Shown piece by piece: positions 41,352 through 49,431 of a DNA stretch of 64,000 nt. The DNA is from Pseudoalteromonas holothuriae (GTDB taxonomy: Bacteria; Pseudomonadota; Gammaproteobacteria; Enterobacterales; Alteromonadaceae): positions 147,670 through 211,669 of the forward strand of contig NZ_CAMAPC010000004.1 in the NCBI RefSeq assembly GCF_945859825.1. The letters are read 5' to 3'. Every line of letters begins with the position of its first letter. The first letter of the stretch is position 1. The position numbers were made by a program, and so were the translations under genes. The notes below the pieces were generated by a model that saw nothing but the letters and a program-made list of their open reading frames with translations, did no database searches and was not told the DNA's origin.

Positions 41352-42692
41352 ATGTTAGATAAAGTAGTCATTGCGAACCGAGGTGAAATAGCACTTCGCG
41401 TATTGCGTGCCTGCAAGGAGCTTGGGATCAAAACAGTGGCTGTACACTCAACCGCTGACCGCGATCTTAAACATGTACTTCTTGCGGACGAAACCATTTG
41501 TATCGGAAAACCCGCTGCGTCTGAAAGTTACCTAGATATTCCGCGAATTATTGCTGCGGCTGAAGTAACTGATGCAGTTGCCATTCACCCGGGTTACGGG
41601 TTTCTATCAGAAAACGCTGACTTTGCTGATCAAGTTGAGCAAAGTGGCTTTGTATTCATAGGCCCAAGAGGCGATACCATTCGCTTAATGGGTGACAAAG
41701 TATCAGCTATCGAAGCAATGCGTAAAGCAGGCGTACCTTGTGTACCAGGCTCTGATGGCCCACTGACCGAAGACAACGACCGCAACGTACAAATTGCCAA
41801 GCGCATTGGTTACCCTGTAATTATTAAAGCAGCGGGCGGCGGTGGCGGTCGTGGTATGCGCGTGGTACGTAGCGAGGCAGAACTAGTAGATTCAATTGCA
41901 TTAACGCAACAAGAAGCGAAGCAGTTCTTTGGGAATGGCATGGTCTATATGGAGAAATTCCTTGAAAACCCACGTCATATCGAAGTACAAGTATTAGCTG
42001 ACGGTCAAGGCAATGCCATTCACTTAGGTGAGCGTGATTGCTCTATGCAACGTCGCCACCAGAAAGTGGTTGAAGAAGCCCCTGCCCCCGGAATTACTGC
42101 GGAAATGCGTAAATTCATTGGCGATCGCTGTACTCGTGCATGTATTGAAATCAATTACCGTGGCGCTGGTACTTTTGAATTTTTGTATGAAAACGGTGAG
42201 TTCTACTTCATTGAAATGAATACCCGTATTCAAGTTGAACACCCCGTAACTGAAATGGTTACTGGTGTCGACTTAATCAAAGAGCAGCTCAAAATTGCTG
42301 CTGGTCAACCTTTGTCTATCACACAAGGTGACGTGGTGATCCGTGGTCATGCAATTGAATGCCGTATTAATGCTGAAGACCCAGAGAGCTTCATCCCATC
42401 TCCAGGTAAAATTACGCGCTTTCACCCTGCAGGCGGCTTAGGCATTCGTTGGGACAGTCATATTTATGCTGATTATACTGTTCCTCCGCATTACGACTCT
42501 ATGATTGGTAAACTGATCACCTATGGTGAAAACCGTGACGTTGCTATTGCACGCGCACGTAATGCATTAAACGAGCTCGTTATTGATGGCATTAAAACTA
42601 ACACGCCTCTGCATAAGAAAATTCTTGCAGATGAAAATTTCCAAAATGGTGGAACAAACATCCATTATCTTGAGAAAAAGTTAGGTTTATAA
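41352..42692 (+). CDS. accC: Biotin carboxylase subunit of acetyl-CoA carboxylase
   Basis: AccC carboxylates AccB-bound biotin using bicarbonate and ATP. The 446-residue protein starts [20 protein letters not shown]. It has [15 protein letters not shown], the ATP-grasp glycine-rich loop [11 protein letters not shown], and the catalytic region [14 protein letters not shown]. The spacing from accB is 24 bp. A strong terminator follows. Confidence 0.99.
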   Translation: MLDKVVIANRGEIALRVLRACKELGIKTVAVHSTADRDLKHVLLADETICIGKPAASESYLDIPRIIAAAEVTDAVAIHPGYGFLSENADFADQVEQSGFVFIGPRGDTIRLMGDKVSAIEAMRKAGVPCVPGSDGPLTEDNDRNVQIAKRIGYPVIIKAAGGGGGRGMRVVRSEAELVDSIALTQQEAKQFFGNGMVYMEKFLENPRHIEVQVLADGQGNAIHLGERDCSMQRRHQKVVEEAPAPGITAEMRKFIGDRCTRACIEINYRGAGTFEFLYENGEFYFIEMNTRIQVEHPVTEMVTGVDLIKEQLKIAAGQPLSITQGDVVIRGHAIECRINAEDPESFIPSPGKITRFHPAGGLGIRWDSHIYADYTVPPHYDSMIGKLITYGENRDVAIARARNALNELVIDGIKTNTPLHKKILADENFQNGGTNIHYLEKKLGL

Positions 42693-42704
42693 ACATCTAT
42701 GCTT

Positions 42705-42730
42705 AAAAAGCCGACAATTGTCGGCTTTTT
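42705..42730. terminator. Rho-independent terminator after accC
   Basis: A perfect 11-bp stem (AAAAAGCCGAC with GTCGGCTTTTT) closes an AATT loop and is a full palindrome. It ends the aroQ-accB-accC operon. Confidence 0.92.
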
Positions 42731-42903
42731 AGTCTGTATAAAATATCGATACAGCCTAAATTGCTCTAAATTTAATCATTTGATTTATAGATAGTTAAAT
42801 TTATAGCATTTACTAGTGACAAGGCATTTAAAAGTTTTTATACTGCACCCCGCTTACTTAATGTTAGTAAGCCTTTAACCTACATTCTACGTAGGTACTG
42901 TAT

Positions 42904-42980
42904 GGCCCCTTAGCTCAGTTGGTTAGAGCACACGACTCATAATCGTTAGGTCCCCAGTTCGAGTCTGGGAGGGGCCACCA
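42904..42980 (+). tRNA. tRNA-Ile2 (CAT anticodon, lysidine type)
   Basis: The 77-nt gene folds as a full cloverleaf with an encoded CCA end. The anticodon loop CTCATAA gives CAT. The acceptor stem GGCCCCT and the body match the minor isoleucine tRNA of E. coli (ileX), where C34 is changed to lysidine by TilS to read AUA, rather than elongator methionine tRNA. Its 3' half is repeated at 45332-45379, marking it as an integration target. Confidence 0.93.
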
Positions 42981-42983
42981 TTT
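42936..42983 (+). repeat. attL-like direct repeat inside tRNA-Ile2
   Basis: This 48-bp segment, from the anticodon loop through the CCA end plus three bases, is identical to 45332-45379 in the same orientation. Integrases that use tRNA genes often recombine in such 3' halves and restore the tRNA. Confidence 0.9.
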
Positions 42984-43187
42984 CTCAAAGCTTCCCAAGT
43001 AAATATCGACTAACAAAAATTACTTTGTGCTACTTTTAGTCTTCAACCAAAACCTTAAATATCAAAATATTTTTATGCTAAAAAAGCTGCAAACTATTAC
43101 TTGAAATTGTGTCAGCTTAGCGCCTATGTATTTAGGGCTAAAATAGATTAAGCTATATTGAGATTTGACAATAATCAGGAATGTTTA

Positions 43188-44474
43188 ATGGCAAAGTCAA
43201 AATGGACAGACTCTGCTTCTGTTAATGAAGTGCTCTCTAGAGTAGAAAAACTAAAATTAAAGGCTGGCCAGCAGTGTGGACAGATCATAACTAAAAAAAG
43301 TTTTAAGTCAGCTTTTAACTCCAATGGGTTTGATAATTACTTAATGCTTCTAAAAGAGTTAGTTCGATTTGATTCTGAAGTCCCTGATGCGGTTAAAGAG
43401 CAAATATTACATGATGCTATTTGGCACGCCGCTGATATGGAACAGTTGCAAAGCGGTTTTATCGGAGGTCAAATAAAAAGGTTAGAAGCAGAGTATTTGG
43501 CACAAATAACAAAAAAATACTATTTGATTACCGCAGTATCGATCACCGGTTTAAAAAACAAACGTATGATTAAAACTCCTAAATCTGTGATAACGATTTC
43601 TAAGCACTTCCCAAAGAAATTCAAAAATAGCTATGACTTTCAGCAGGTGCAATCAATGTACCCACGAATTAATCAAAAATGTTACTCTTGGGTCACTATA
43701 GAAGTTTGTGCAAAGTGCGTCCATGCAGCAACAGAGCTTGCGCTTGAGCAACTAGACTATTGGCGCGGTATATTTAATATTTTTTTTAATCGTAACTATA
43801 CCAGAACTTCATTTAGGAAGCCTGCTCCCATTAACAAAATCACCAAATATCCATATCACTCACTTCATATGGAAAATGGCGATAAAGCATCTCCCTTTTA
43901 TTGGTTTGACCCAAACTTTAGCTATGAAACTTCATCGCTGGATGTTTCTCAAAGTTATGATCAAGCTAAGTCTTTTTATCAAAAAAAATCTACTGATATT
44001 GATATCTGTGGAAGTCGAAATTTTTTTATTGAAATATTAAATCGATATTGTTCCTCTCTTGATACTTCAGATATGAATAGTTCATTTTTAGCTATGTGGT
44101 CACTATTAGAGTCATTAACATTCACAGGGAAAGAAAACTATCATGTTACAATTGCGAGGACATTAATCTTATTTAAGGATAAATTTCAGCTTAGCCTTGA
44201 ATTAGAAATATTGCGAAAGAAACGTAATATGGCAATTCACAATGGGAGACAGTTTAAAGAAGCTGAAAAATATGCTTATCAACTAATGAATATTATCCAT
44301 GAGTATATTTTCTTTTTAATAGGGGCTATAAGAAAAAGTAAATCTACTGAGCAGTTGGAATCTGTATTAGATCTCCCACCAGATAAAGCCAAGCTATTAA
44401 AAGCTCGTCAGCAGCTTGAAGGTGAAATAGAAAAATTAGACTTGCTCAATAGTCTTATAAAGATCGAAGATTAA
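43188..44474 (+). CDS. HEPN-domain protein, candidate defence effector
   Basis: I do not recognise the full 428-residue protein. Its C-terminal part (about 295-385) is helical and contains SSFLAMWSLLESL followed by KKRNMAIHNGRQF. The RNMAIH (Arg346 to His351) fits the HEPN ribonuclease motif R-N-x3-H, and the layout resembles ApeA-like HEPN proteins. The N-terminal 290 residues show no known domain; cysteines in EVCAKCVHA might bind metal. AGGA precedes the ATG at 43188. Role in RNA-cleaving phage defence is inferred from the motif and the island setting. Confidence 0.72.
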   Translation: MAKSKWTDSASVNEVLSRVEKLKLKAGQQCGQIITKKSFKSAFNSNGFDNYLMLLKELVRFDSEVPDAVKEQILHDAIWHAADMEQLQSGFIGGQIKRLEAEYLAQITKKYYLITAVSITGLKNKRMIKTPKSVITISKHFPKKFKNSYDFQQVQSMYPRINQKCYSWVTIEVCAKCVHAATELALEQLDYWRGIFNIFFNRNYTRTSFRKPAPINKITKYPYHSLHMENGDKASPFYWFDPNFSYETSSLDVSQSYDQAKSFYQKKSTDIDICGSRNFFIEILNRYCSSLDTSDMNSSFLAMWSLLESLTFTGKENYHVTIARTLILFKDKFQLSLELEILRKKRNMAIHNGRQFKEAEKYAYQLMNIIHEYIFFLIGAIRKSKSTEQLESVLDLPPDKAKLLKARQQLEGEIEKLDLLNSLIKIED

Positions 44475-44598
44475 AGAATTTTATCTTAAGTAAACTTCAG
44501 TAACTCCAACCCTAAATCAGCCGAGCTCTTGGGACACAGTTTTCGAAACACTACCTCAATTTCTCAGAGCCTACTTGATAGCTAACTAAATATGTTCA

Positions 44599-44889
44599 TT
44601 ATTCAAAAGCAGCTTTAAGGTTTTCTGCCCTTAGTATTCGCATAACATCAACACAGTCACTAGAGACTAGGTAGTAAATAGCATGTTTGCCATACACACT
44701 ACGTCTGTATCCCTTACGGATATGATCGACAGCCTGATAATGCAACGGGTTTTCAGCAATGCTTTGAAACTGAATAATTAGCCCATCAACATATGATTTA
44801 GCCTGAGCCAAACCAAAGTTATCGATACCATATCCAAATAGCTGCTCGAAGTCCTGATCAGCAGCTGTACTTAATCTATACTTTGCCAT
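44599..44889 (-). CDS. parE: ParE-family toxin
   Basis: The 96-residue protein has the RelE/ParE fold: MAKYRLSTAADQDFEQLF at the N-terminus, YRRSVYGKHAIYYLV and the C-terminal VDVMRILR. ParE toxins block DNA gyrase, whereas RelE toxins cut mRNA; the YGKH...YYL...RILR pattern favours ParE. Its ATG at 44889 lies within the last codons of parD (14-bp overlap), so translation is coupled to the antitoxin. An upstream in-frame TTG is less likely. Confidence 0.88.
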   Translation of the reverse strand: MAKYRLSTAADQDFEQLFGYGIDNFGLAQAKSYVDGLIIQFQSIAENPLHYQAVDHIRKGYRRSVYGKHAIYYLVSSDCVDVMRILRAENLKAAFE

Positions 44890-45133
44890 TAGTTTGTTTT
44901 CGAGCAATCACCGCATTAACAATATCTTCAGGAGAACGTGAGCTAAAACCACTTTGCTCTGCTTTAATAAGTTCTTGTCTAATAACTTCAACTTCGCTGG
45001 CACGAACTTGCTCTTTTCGGATCAAATCTCGTAATAATTCGCTGTCACTAGCATAATTGCCAGTAGCTAGCTGTGCTTGCATCCATTGCTCTTGCTGAGC
45101 AGTCACTGTGATACTTTTCTTTACCATTGCCAT
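44876..45133 (-). CDS. parD: ParD-family antitoxin
   Basis: The 85-residue protein has an N-terminal ribbon-helix-helix DNA-binding segment (KKSITVTAQQEQWMQAQL, NYASDSELLRDLIRKEQ) and a C-terminal toxin-binding tail. This is the CopG/ParD pattern. GGAGG precedes the ATG. It lies first in the operon, before parE, as usual for antitoxins, and probably represses the operon at the palindrome upstream. With parE it may stabilise the island. Confidence 0.9.
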   Translation of the reverse strand: MAMVKKSITVTAQQEQWMQAQLATGNYASDSELLRDLIRKEQVRASEVEVIRQELIKAEQSGFSSRSPEDIVNAVIARKQTNGKV

Positions 45134-45162
45134 AATTTACCTCCAATGCAAGAAACTTCGTA

Positions 45163-45175
45163 AGGATTTAATCCT
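45163..45175. promoter_or_regulatory. Possible ParD operator
   Basis: AGGATTTAATCCT is a perfect inverted repeat (6-bp arms around T), 30 bp upstream of parD and just downstream of a TATAAA-like -10 on the minus strand. This is where a ribbon-helix-helix autorepressor would bind. Confidence 0.5.
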
Positions 45176-45331
45176 ACTTTATACTACCACAATAAAGTTT
45201 AGTCCAGAACTGGTAAGAATCAATCTGAGTTACACCATACAATTCATAGGTGGTAACAAAATCGGTAAGTTGGAGGTTGTGACCATAGTAAATACCGCAA
45301 TATTAAAGGGATTATAAGCTTCCCTATAGGT

Positions 45332-45379
45332 CTCATAATCGTTAGGTCCCCAGTTCGAGTCTGGGAGGGGCCACCATTT
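45332..45379 (+). repeat. attR-like copy of the tRNA-Ile2 3' half
   Basis: Exactly 48 bases identical to 42936-42983, without the 5' half of a tRNA before it. It marks the distal border of the mini-island and is presumably the displaced original tRNA 3' end. Confidence 0.9.
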
Positions 45380-45481
45380 ATTAAAAATACCACCATTTAA
45401 TATTTAAAGAGATAAGTAAAAAGCTTACTCATTAAATTTCAAAATCGTATTTATAGGCTAAGTTAGACTGCTATCCCTAAG

Positions 45482-45919
45482 CTAAAATCGATATCCTACA
45501 TGAATACCAACTAAAGTTTTGGTATGAACCTCGTCTAGACTCGCGAACATGCTAGCTTTATCTTCGCGTCTAGCACCTACGCTGCCTCCCAAAACCCAGC
45601 CTGAAGCACTCACACCTTGTGAATAATAATTATAGGTGAATGCTGCAAACCCCTTTTCGCTTGTGATAACTTCGCTACCAACGGCTATGCCAATTGCATG
45701 TTTATTGTTATTACTAAATACAAATTGATACCCCATAGCAGCGCCAATCAACCCAAGTGATGCGTACACAGTATGCTCGCCTTGAACTAGTGAATATTTT
45801 GCACCCAAAGCCCCACCATACTGGTAGCCAGCCCCGATGTCGACTTGAGCCAACGCAGGATTAACTGATGCAACGCTTAAAAATATCAAAGCTGCCGCCT
45901 TTAACGATGAATTTAACAT
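45482..45919 (-). CDS. Small outer-membrane beta-barrel-like protein
   Basis: The 145-residue product has a signal peptide (cleavage after NPALA). The mature part is rich in alternating, glycine-containing strands and ends in the aromatic terminus HVGYRF, typical of outer-membrane barrels recognised by BamA. The length suits a small barrel. I do not recognise the family. It lies just outside the tRNA island. Confidence 0.65.
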   Translation of the reverse strand: MLNSSLKAAALIFLSVASVNPALAQVDIGAGYQYGGALGAKYSLVQGEHTVYASLGLIGAAMGYQFVFSNNNKHAIGIAVGSEVITSEKGFAAFTYNYYSQGVSASGWVLGGSVGARREDKASMFASLDEVHTKTLVGIHVGYRF

Positions 45920-46220
45920 TTTATATTTAATCCTTTAAGTTACTCAATTTGTGACTACAATAGAAACAAATTGTGATACAAAAAATACCCATCTACACCC
46001 AGAAAGTCAACTACGCCCTATCGTTTGCATGTTAAGCAACCAGACCAAGTTACTTGTTTCATAATTCCTTTAGGAGGTTACAGCAGCAAACAAATTATTT
46101 CGAAAATTTAGTGACACTTATATCCAACATATAAAAACTGACTTTTATCGCCAAATGATAACCTTCACCCGTCGATACAATTACAATACGACTAATTATT
46201 TTTTCAAGTGAGAAATTTAT
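45920..46220. other. Divergent intergenic stretch
   Basis: About 300 bp between two divergent small genes. It must contain both promoters. I see no RNA gene, repeat or known operator. Confidence 0.4.
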
Positions 46221-46613
46221 ATGAACAAAGTGATATTTTTTGCAGTAATTGCATTTGTGGTTGCTGCTATTTACTTAAATAATAACTTTAACTACATACA
46301 ACATGGTGATGCCAAATTTGTATATGATGAATCCAGCATTGACAACGCTCTAGCACAACAGATACATCAATACCTACTCAATAACAATGCTTATAAAGAT
46401 AAAACAGGAGAAATTTTTCTGCTTAAAAAAACGCCATCTGATACATGGATTATCAAGTATCCGGTATATCAGGGCGGTGACATTGCCCCCAAGTTGCTAA
46501 AAGAAATAGAAACATTGAGTCAAGGACTAAAAGAGCAAGTGTTGAATAACGAAACACTTGAAGTTCACATCACCAATGTGGGTTACCAAAGTGTACAATT
46601 TTTTAAAATTTAG
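46221..46613 (+). CDS. Hypothetical membrane-anchored protein
   Basis: The 130-residue product has one N-terminal hydrophobic segment (residues 3-19, VIFFAVIAFVVAAIYL) and a soluble periplasmic-type remainder with no recognised motif. The segment could be a signal anchor. The ribosome binding site is weak. Neighbours give no functional hint. Confidence 0.6.
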   Translation: MNKVIFFAVIAFVVAAIYLNNNFNYIQHGDAKFVYDESSIDNALAQQIHQYLLNNNAYKDKTGEIFLLKKTPSDTWIIKYPVYQGGDIAPKLLKEIETLSQGLKEQVLNNETLEVHITNVGYQSVQFFKI

Positions 46614-46712
46614 CTCAATTGGGTGACGCGCTACCACCATAAAGTCGATTTAGAGTGAACAATTTACACTCATCACCGTATTGGTAAGTAAATCAAACTA
46701 GCCGGAGGTCGC

Positions 46713-48044
46713 GTGGCAAAAAGCATAGACAATAAAATTGGGAAGAAAATTCCCAGTAACAGACTCCACCGTGTTGGCATGTTTGGTTCCATTGTGACTA
46801 GAGTAGCTACCAACATGGCTTCTGAAGGCGCAAAACAATTATTATCAGGAAAGCGACCCTCCACAAAGCAACTATTGCTGACGCCAAAGAACATTTCCAG
46901 TGTCACGGAGCAGCTAGCACAACTTCGCGGTGCCGCTATGAAAATCGGCCAGCTGCTAAGTATGGATGCCGGTGATGCATTACCCAAAGAACTCACTGAC
47001 ATACTGGCCAAGTTGCGCTCAGATGCCACGCCTATGCCAGCAAAGCAGCTTGCTGCTGTATTAGAAAAGGAATGGGGTCAAGATTGGCAGCAGCATTTCA
47101 TTTCATTTAACTTCAAGCCTCTCGCCGCCGCTTCTATCGGACAAGTTCACTTCGCGCGCCATGACGATGCCTCTGAACTTGCTATAAAGGTGCAATATCC
47201 TGGCATTAGAAAAAGCATAAGCAGTGATGTTGATAACGTAGCGACATTACTTCGCATAACTGGATTGGTTCCCAAAGAAGTTGATTATAAAAACATATTA
47301 GAAGAGGCAAAAAAACAATTACATGATGAAGCCAACTATGAATTAGAAGCAGAGATGGCCCATGCCTTTTATAAGTACTTACAGGATGATAAAAGGTTCA
47401 TCGTGCCTAAAATATATAAAGCGCTCACTACGCCTTCCATTTTAACTATGAGTTTTGAGCAGGGTGAGTCAGTTGAAACACTGCAGGATTTGCCACAGCA
47501 ACAAAGAGATCAATTAATCACAGACTTGTTTGAATTATTATTTAAAGAAGTATTTGAATTTCAACTAGTACAAACTGATCCAAACTTTGCTAACTATTTA
47601 TACCAAAGAGGCAGTAAGAAGTTGGTTTTGTTGGATTTTGGTGCAACACGTCATTACAACAGCAATATTAGCCAAGGCTACCAAAAATTGCTGAGCGGCG
47701 CCATGAACAAAAATAAAGAAGATATGGGGCTGGCCATGGCGCAAATAGGTTTTTTCAGTGAGGATATTTTCCCTGATCACAAAGACGCGGTGATAAACCT
47801 GGTCATGACAGCTTGCGAACCTCTGCAATGTGAAGGAAGCTACGACTTTGGTAATACTGACCTAGCTAAGCGTATTCATGATGCTGGTATGGCACTGAGC
47901 ATGGAGCAAGGCTATTGGCATACTCCACCTGTAGATGCGCTATTTTTACATCGTAAAATTGGTGGGTTATTTCTATTAGCCGCACGCCTCAATACCCATG
48001 TAAATGTTAGAGCTTTATTCATACCTTATCAGTGGCAACCATAG
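46713..48044 (+). CDS. AarF/ABC1-family atypical kinase
   Basis: The 443-residue protein belongs to the UbiB/ADCK family. It has the KxGQ motif in AAMKIGQLLSMDAGDALPKE, the alanine-rich loop AAASIGQVHFARH, the lysine in LAIKVQYPG, and metal-binding LLDFGATR. UbiB itself is longer (about 540 residues) with C-terminal membrane helices, which are absent here, so this is a paralogue rather than ubiB. Relatives act in quinone or lipid handling. The start is GTG with GGAGG at good spacing. Confidence 0.9.
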   Translation: MAKSIDNKIGKKIPSNRLHRVGMFGSIVTRVATNMASEGAKQLLSGKRPSTKQLLLTPKNISSVTEQLAQLRGAAMKIGQLLSMDAGDALPKELTDILAKLRSDATPMPAKQLAAVLEKEWGQDWQQHFISFNFKPLAAASIGQVHFARHDDASELAIKVQYPGIRKSISSDVDNVATLLRITGLVPKEVDYKNILEEAKKQLHDEANYELEAEMAHAFYKYLQDDKRFIVPKIYKALTTPSILTMSFEQGESVETLQDLPQQQRDQLITDLFELLFKEVFEFQLVQTDPNFANYLYQRGSKKLVLLDFGATRHYNSNISQGYQKLLSGAMNKNKEDMGLAMAQIGFFSEDIFPDHKDAVINLVMTACEPLQCEGSYDFGNTDLAKRIHDAGMALSMEQGYWHTPPVDALFLHRKIGGLFLLAARLNTHVNVRALFIPYQWQP

Positions 48045-48091
48045 TTAGTTGATAAGCACACTGGTTAGGCTCAAACTTATTCTTTGCACAG

Positions 48092-49153
48092 CTAAGAAAC
48101 GCAAATGCCATATCTTGGTAAAATTATATCAACCACGTTGAATCGGTGCTGTTTTGCCGCATCATGAAACAATTTCCAATCAGATGATAAAAAAGCTTGG
48201 CTAAATAAATAGTCATCTTCGTCACCATCACTTAGCACGGTTCCCAGTGCTTGATGCTTCCATGAGCCTAGCCCTTTGGCAATATACGCTAATTGATAAG
48301 CACCTAAACCAAATCGGTCACGGGCTATGGCTTCTAACCATAACTTTAAACGTAATTCCCCACCATCCATATCAAACTCACTAAAACACTGCGCTATAAG
48401 TGTTTTGATATGGCTACTTAGCCCAACTGGAGTATGCTGCAAGTAGGTTTGATAAACCTTACACAATTCATTTGCCGCTTCTAAAAAATCTTTTGGGTTG
48501 TTACGCTCAATTCGCTCACCCAAACCATTCATGTAGCTCCAGTGCTGGTGAGGTAAATCAGGGTTAGATAATGCCTGCCCGTGACCCAAACTTGGAATCT
48601 CATCTTGCATCACATCCATAAAATAATCCGACACTCTTTGCATCCAATTACTATCTAGCTGGCCGTTATGATCTCTTATATTATCAACATTGTTTATCTG
48701 ATGCTGTACCCCAGCAAAGCCTTGATGTCCGTAGGTATCAATAAAAACATGTGACGTAATACCGAGTAAATGCAATGCATAAGGGCGATGACGATTGGCA
48801 ATACACTCATCCACCATGTCTTTTGCCACATAAGAGTTTGGCTTACATACTAGCTTACGAATAAAGCTGCCTGATGGGTTGCTGCCAGCAGGTAGCCCAT
48901 CATTGCCTGGTAAAAAATGAAAGGGGATCCAAACCTGCTGATTTTTAAGGCTCTGTAGGTTTCTATAATCAAGCATTTTATGGGCTGTGGTGATCCGTTT
49001 ATAGGTCGCACCATTACTAAACTTAATGGTTCCCTGATTGGTTGCATCATCAACATACTGAGATGCATGCGCAATCACCTTTGCGTCCTTGGGACTAAAG
49101 CCCGCCGCTCTAGCAACAACCCAAGTCATACCAAAATGTAAATCAATCTGCAT
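48092..49153 (-). CDS. DUF6765-like hydrolase-like protein
   Basis: The 353-residue protein begins MQIDLHFGMTWVVARAAGF and has ASQYVDDATN and HLLGITSHVFIDTYGHQGF. The many histidine and aspartate residues recall zinc-dependent phospholipase C-like folds and the DUF6765 family. The activity is not known. AGGGAAA precedes the ATG at 49153, favoured over one 15 bp upstream. It converges on the AarF-type gene. Confidence 0.75.
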   Translation of the reverse strand: MQIDLHFGMTWVVARAAGFSPKDAKVIAHASQYVDDATNQGTIKFSNGATYKRITTAHKMLDYRNLQSLKNQQVWIPFHFLPGNDGLPAGSNPSGSFIRKLVCKPNSYVAKDMVDECIANRHRPYALHLLGITSHVFIDTYGHQGFAGVQHQINNVDNIRDHNGQLDSNWMQRVSDYFMDVMQDEIPSLGHGQALSNPDLPHQHWSYMNGLGERIERNNPKDFLEAANELCKVYQTYLQHTPVGLSSHIKTLIAQCFSEFDMDGGELRLKLWLEAIARDRFGLGAYQLAYIAKGLGSWKHQALGTVLSDGDEDDYLFSQAFLSSDWKLFHDAAKQHRFNVVDIILPRYGICVS

Positions 49154-49431
49154 AATTTCCCTTATCACAGCCTATCATGGCTAGCTTGTAACAATTAGCC
49201 AAAACCCACTGTTTCTGTTATATCAATTGCCTGAAGTGTAAATATATTATCCATGTATTCCTATCAAGCACTAAGGGCATATTAAACCTGTACGTACAAC
49301 TCAAAATAGAGCGACTACTTTTCAATATTCTAGTCTAGACTTAAGTGATAAATAGCGTTGGTCAAAATAGCCAACCTGTATCATCGTATCCGAGTCCGAC
49401 ATACTCAACTTGAGCGAACGAGCCTTATATT

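Larger units (their letters stand above)
42936..45379 (+). mobile_element. Mini genomic island in tRNA-Ile2
   Basis: A 2.4-kb segment is bounded by exact 48-bp direct repeats, one being the 3' half of the tRNA gene. It encodes a HEPN-type protein and a ParDE toxin-antitoxin pair in converging orientation, and looks more AT-rich than its flanks. No integrase, excisionase or origin is visible. It may be a decayed island or a small element mobilised by an integrase supplied elsewhere. Confidence 0.85.

Noticed and set aside
42904..42980. Reading the CAT tRNA as elongator methionine tRNA
   Set aside because: The acceptor stem GGCCCCT and overall body match the lysidine isoleucine tRNA, not tRNA-Met, although the genomic anticodon is the same.
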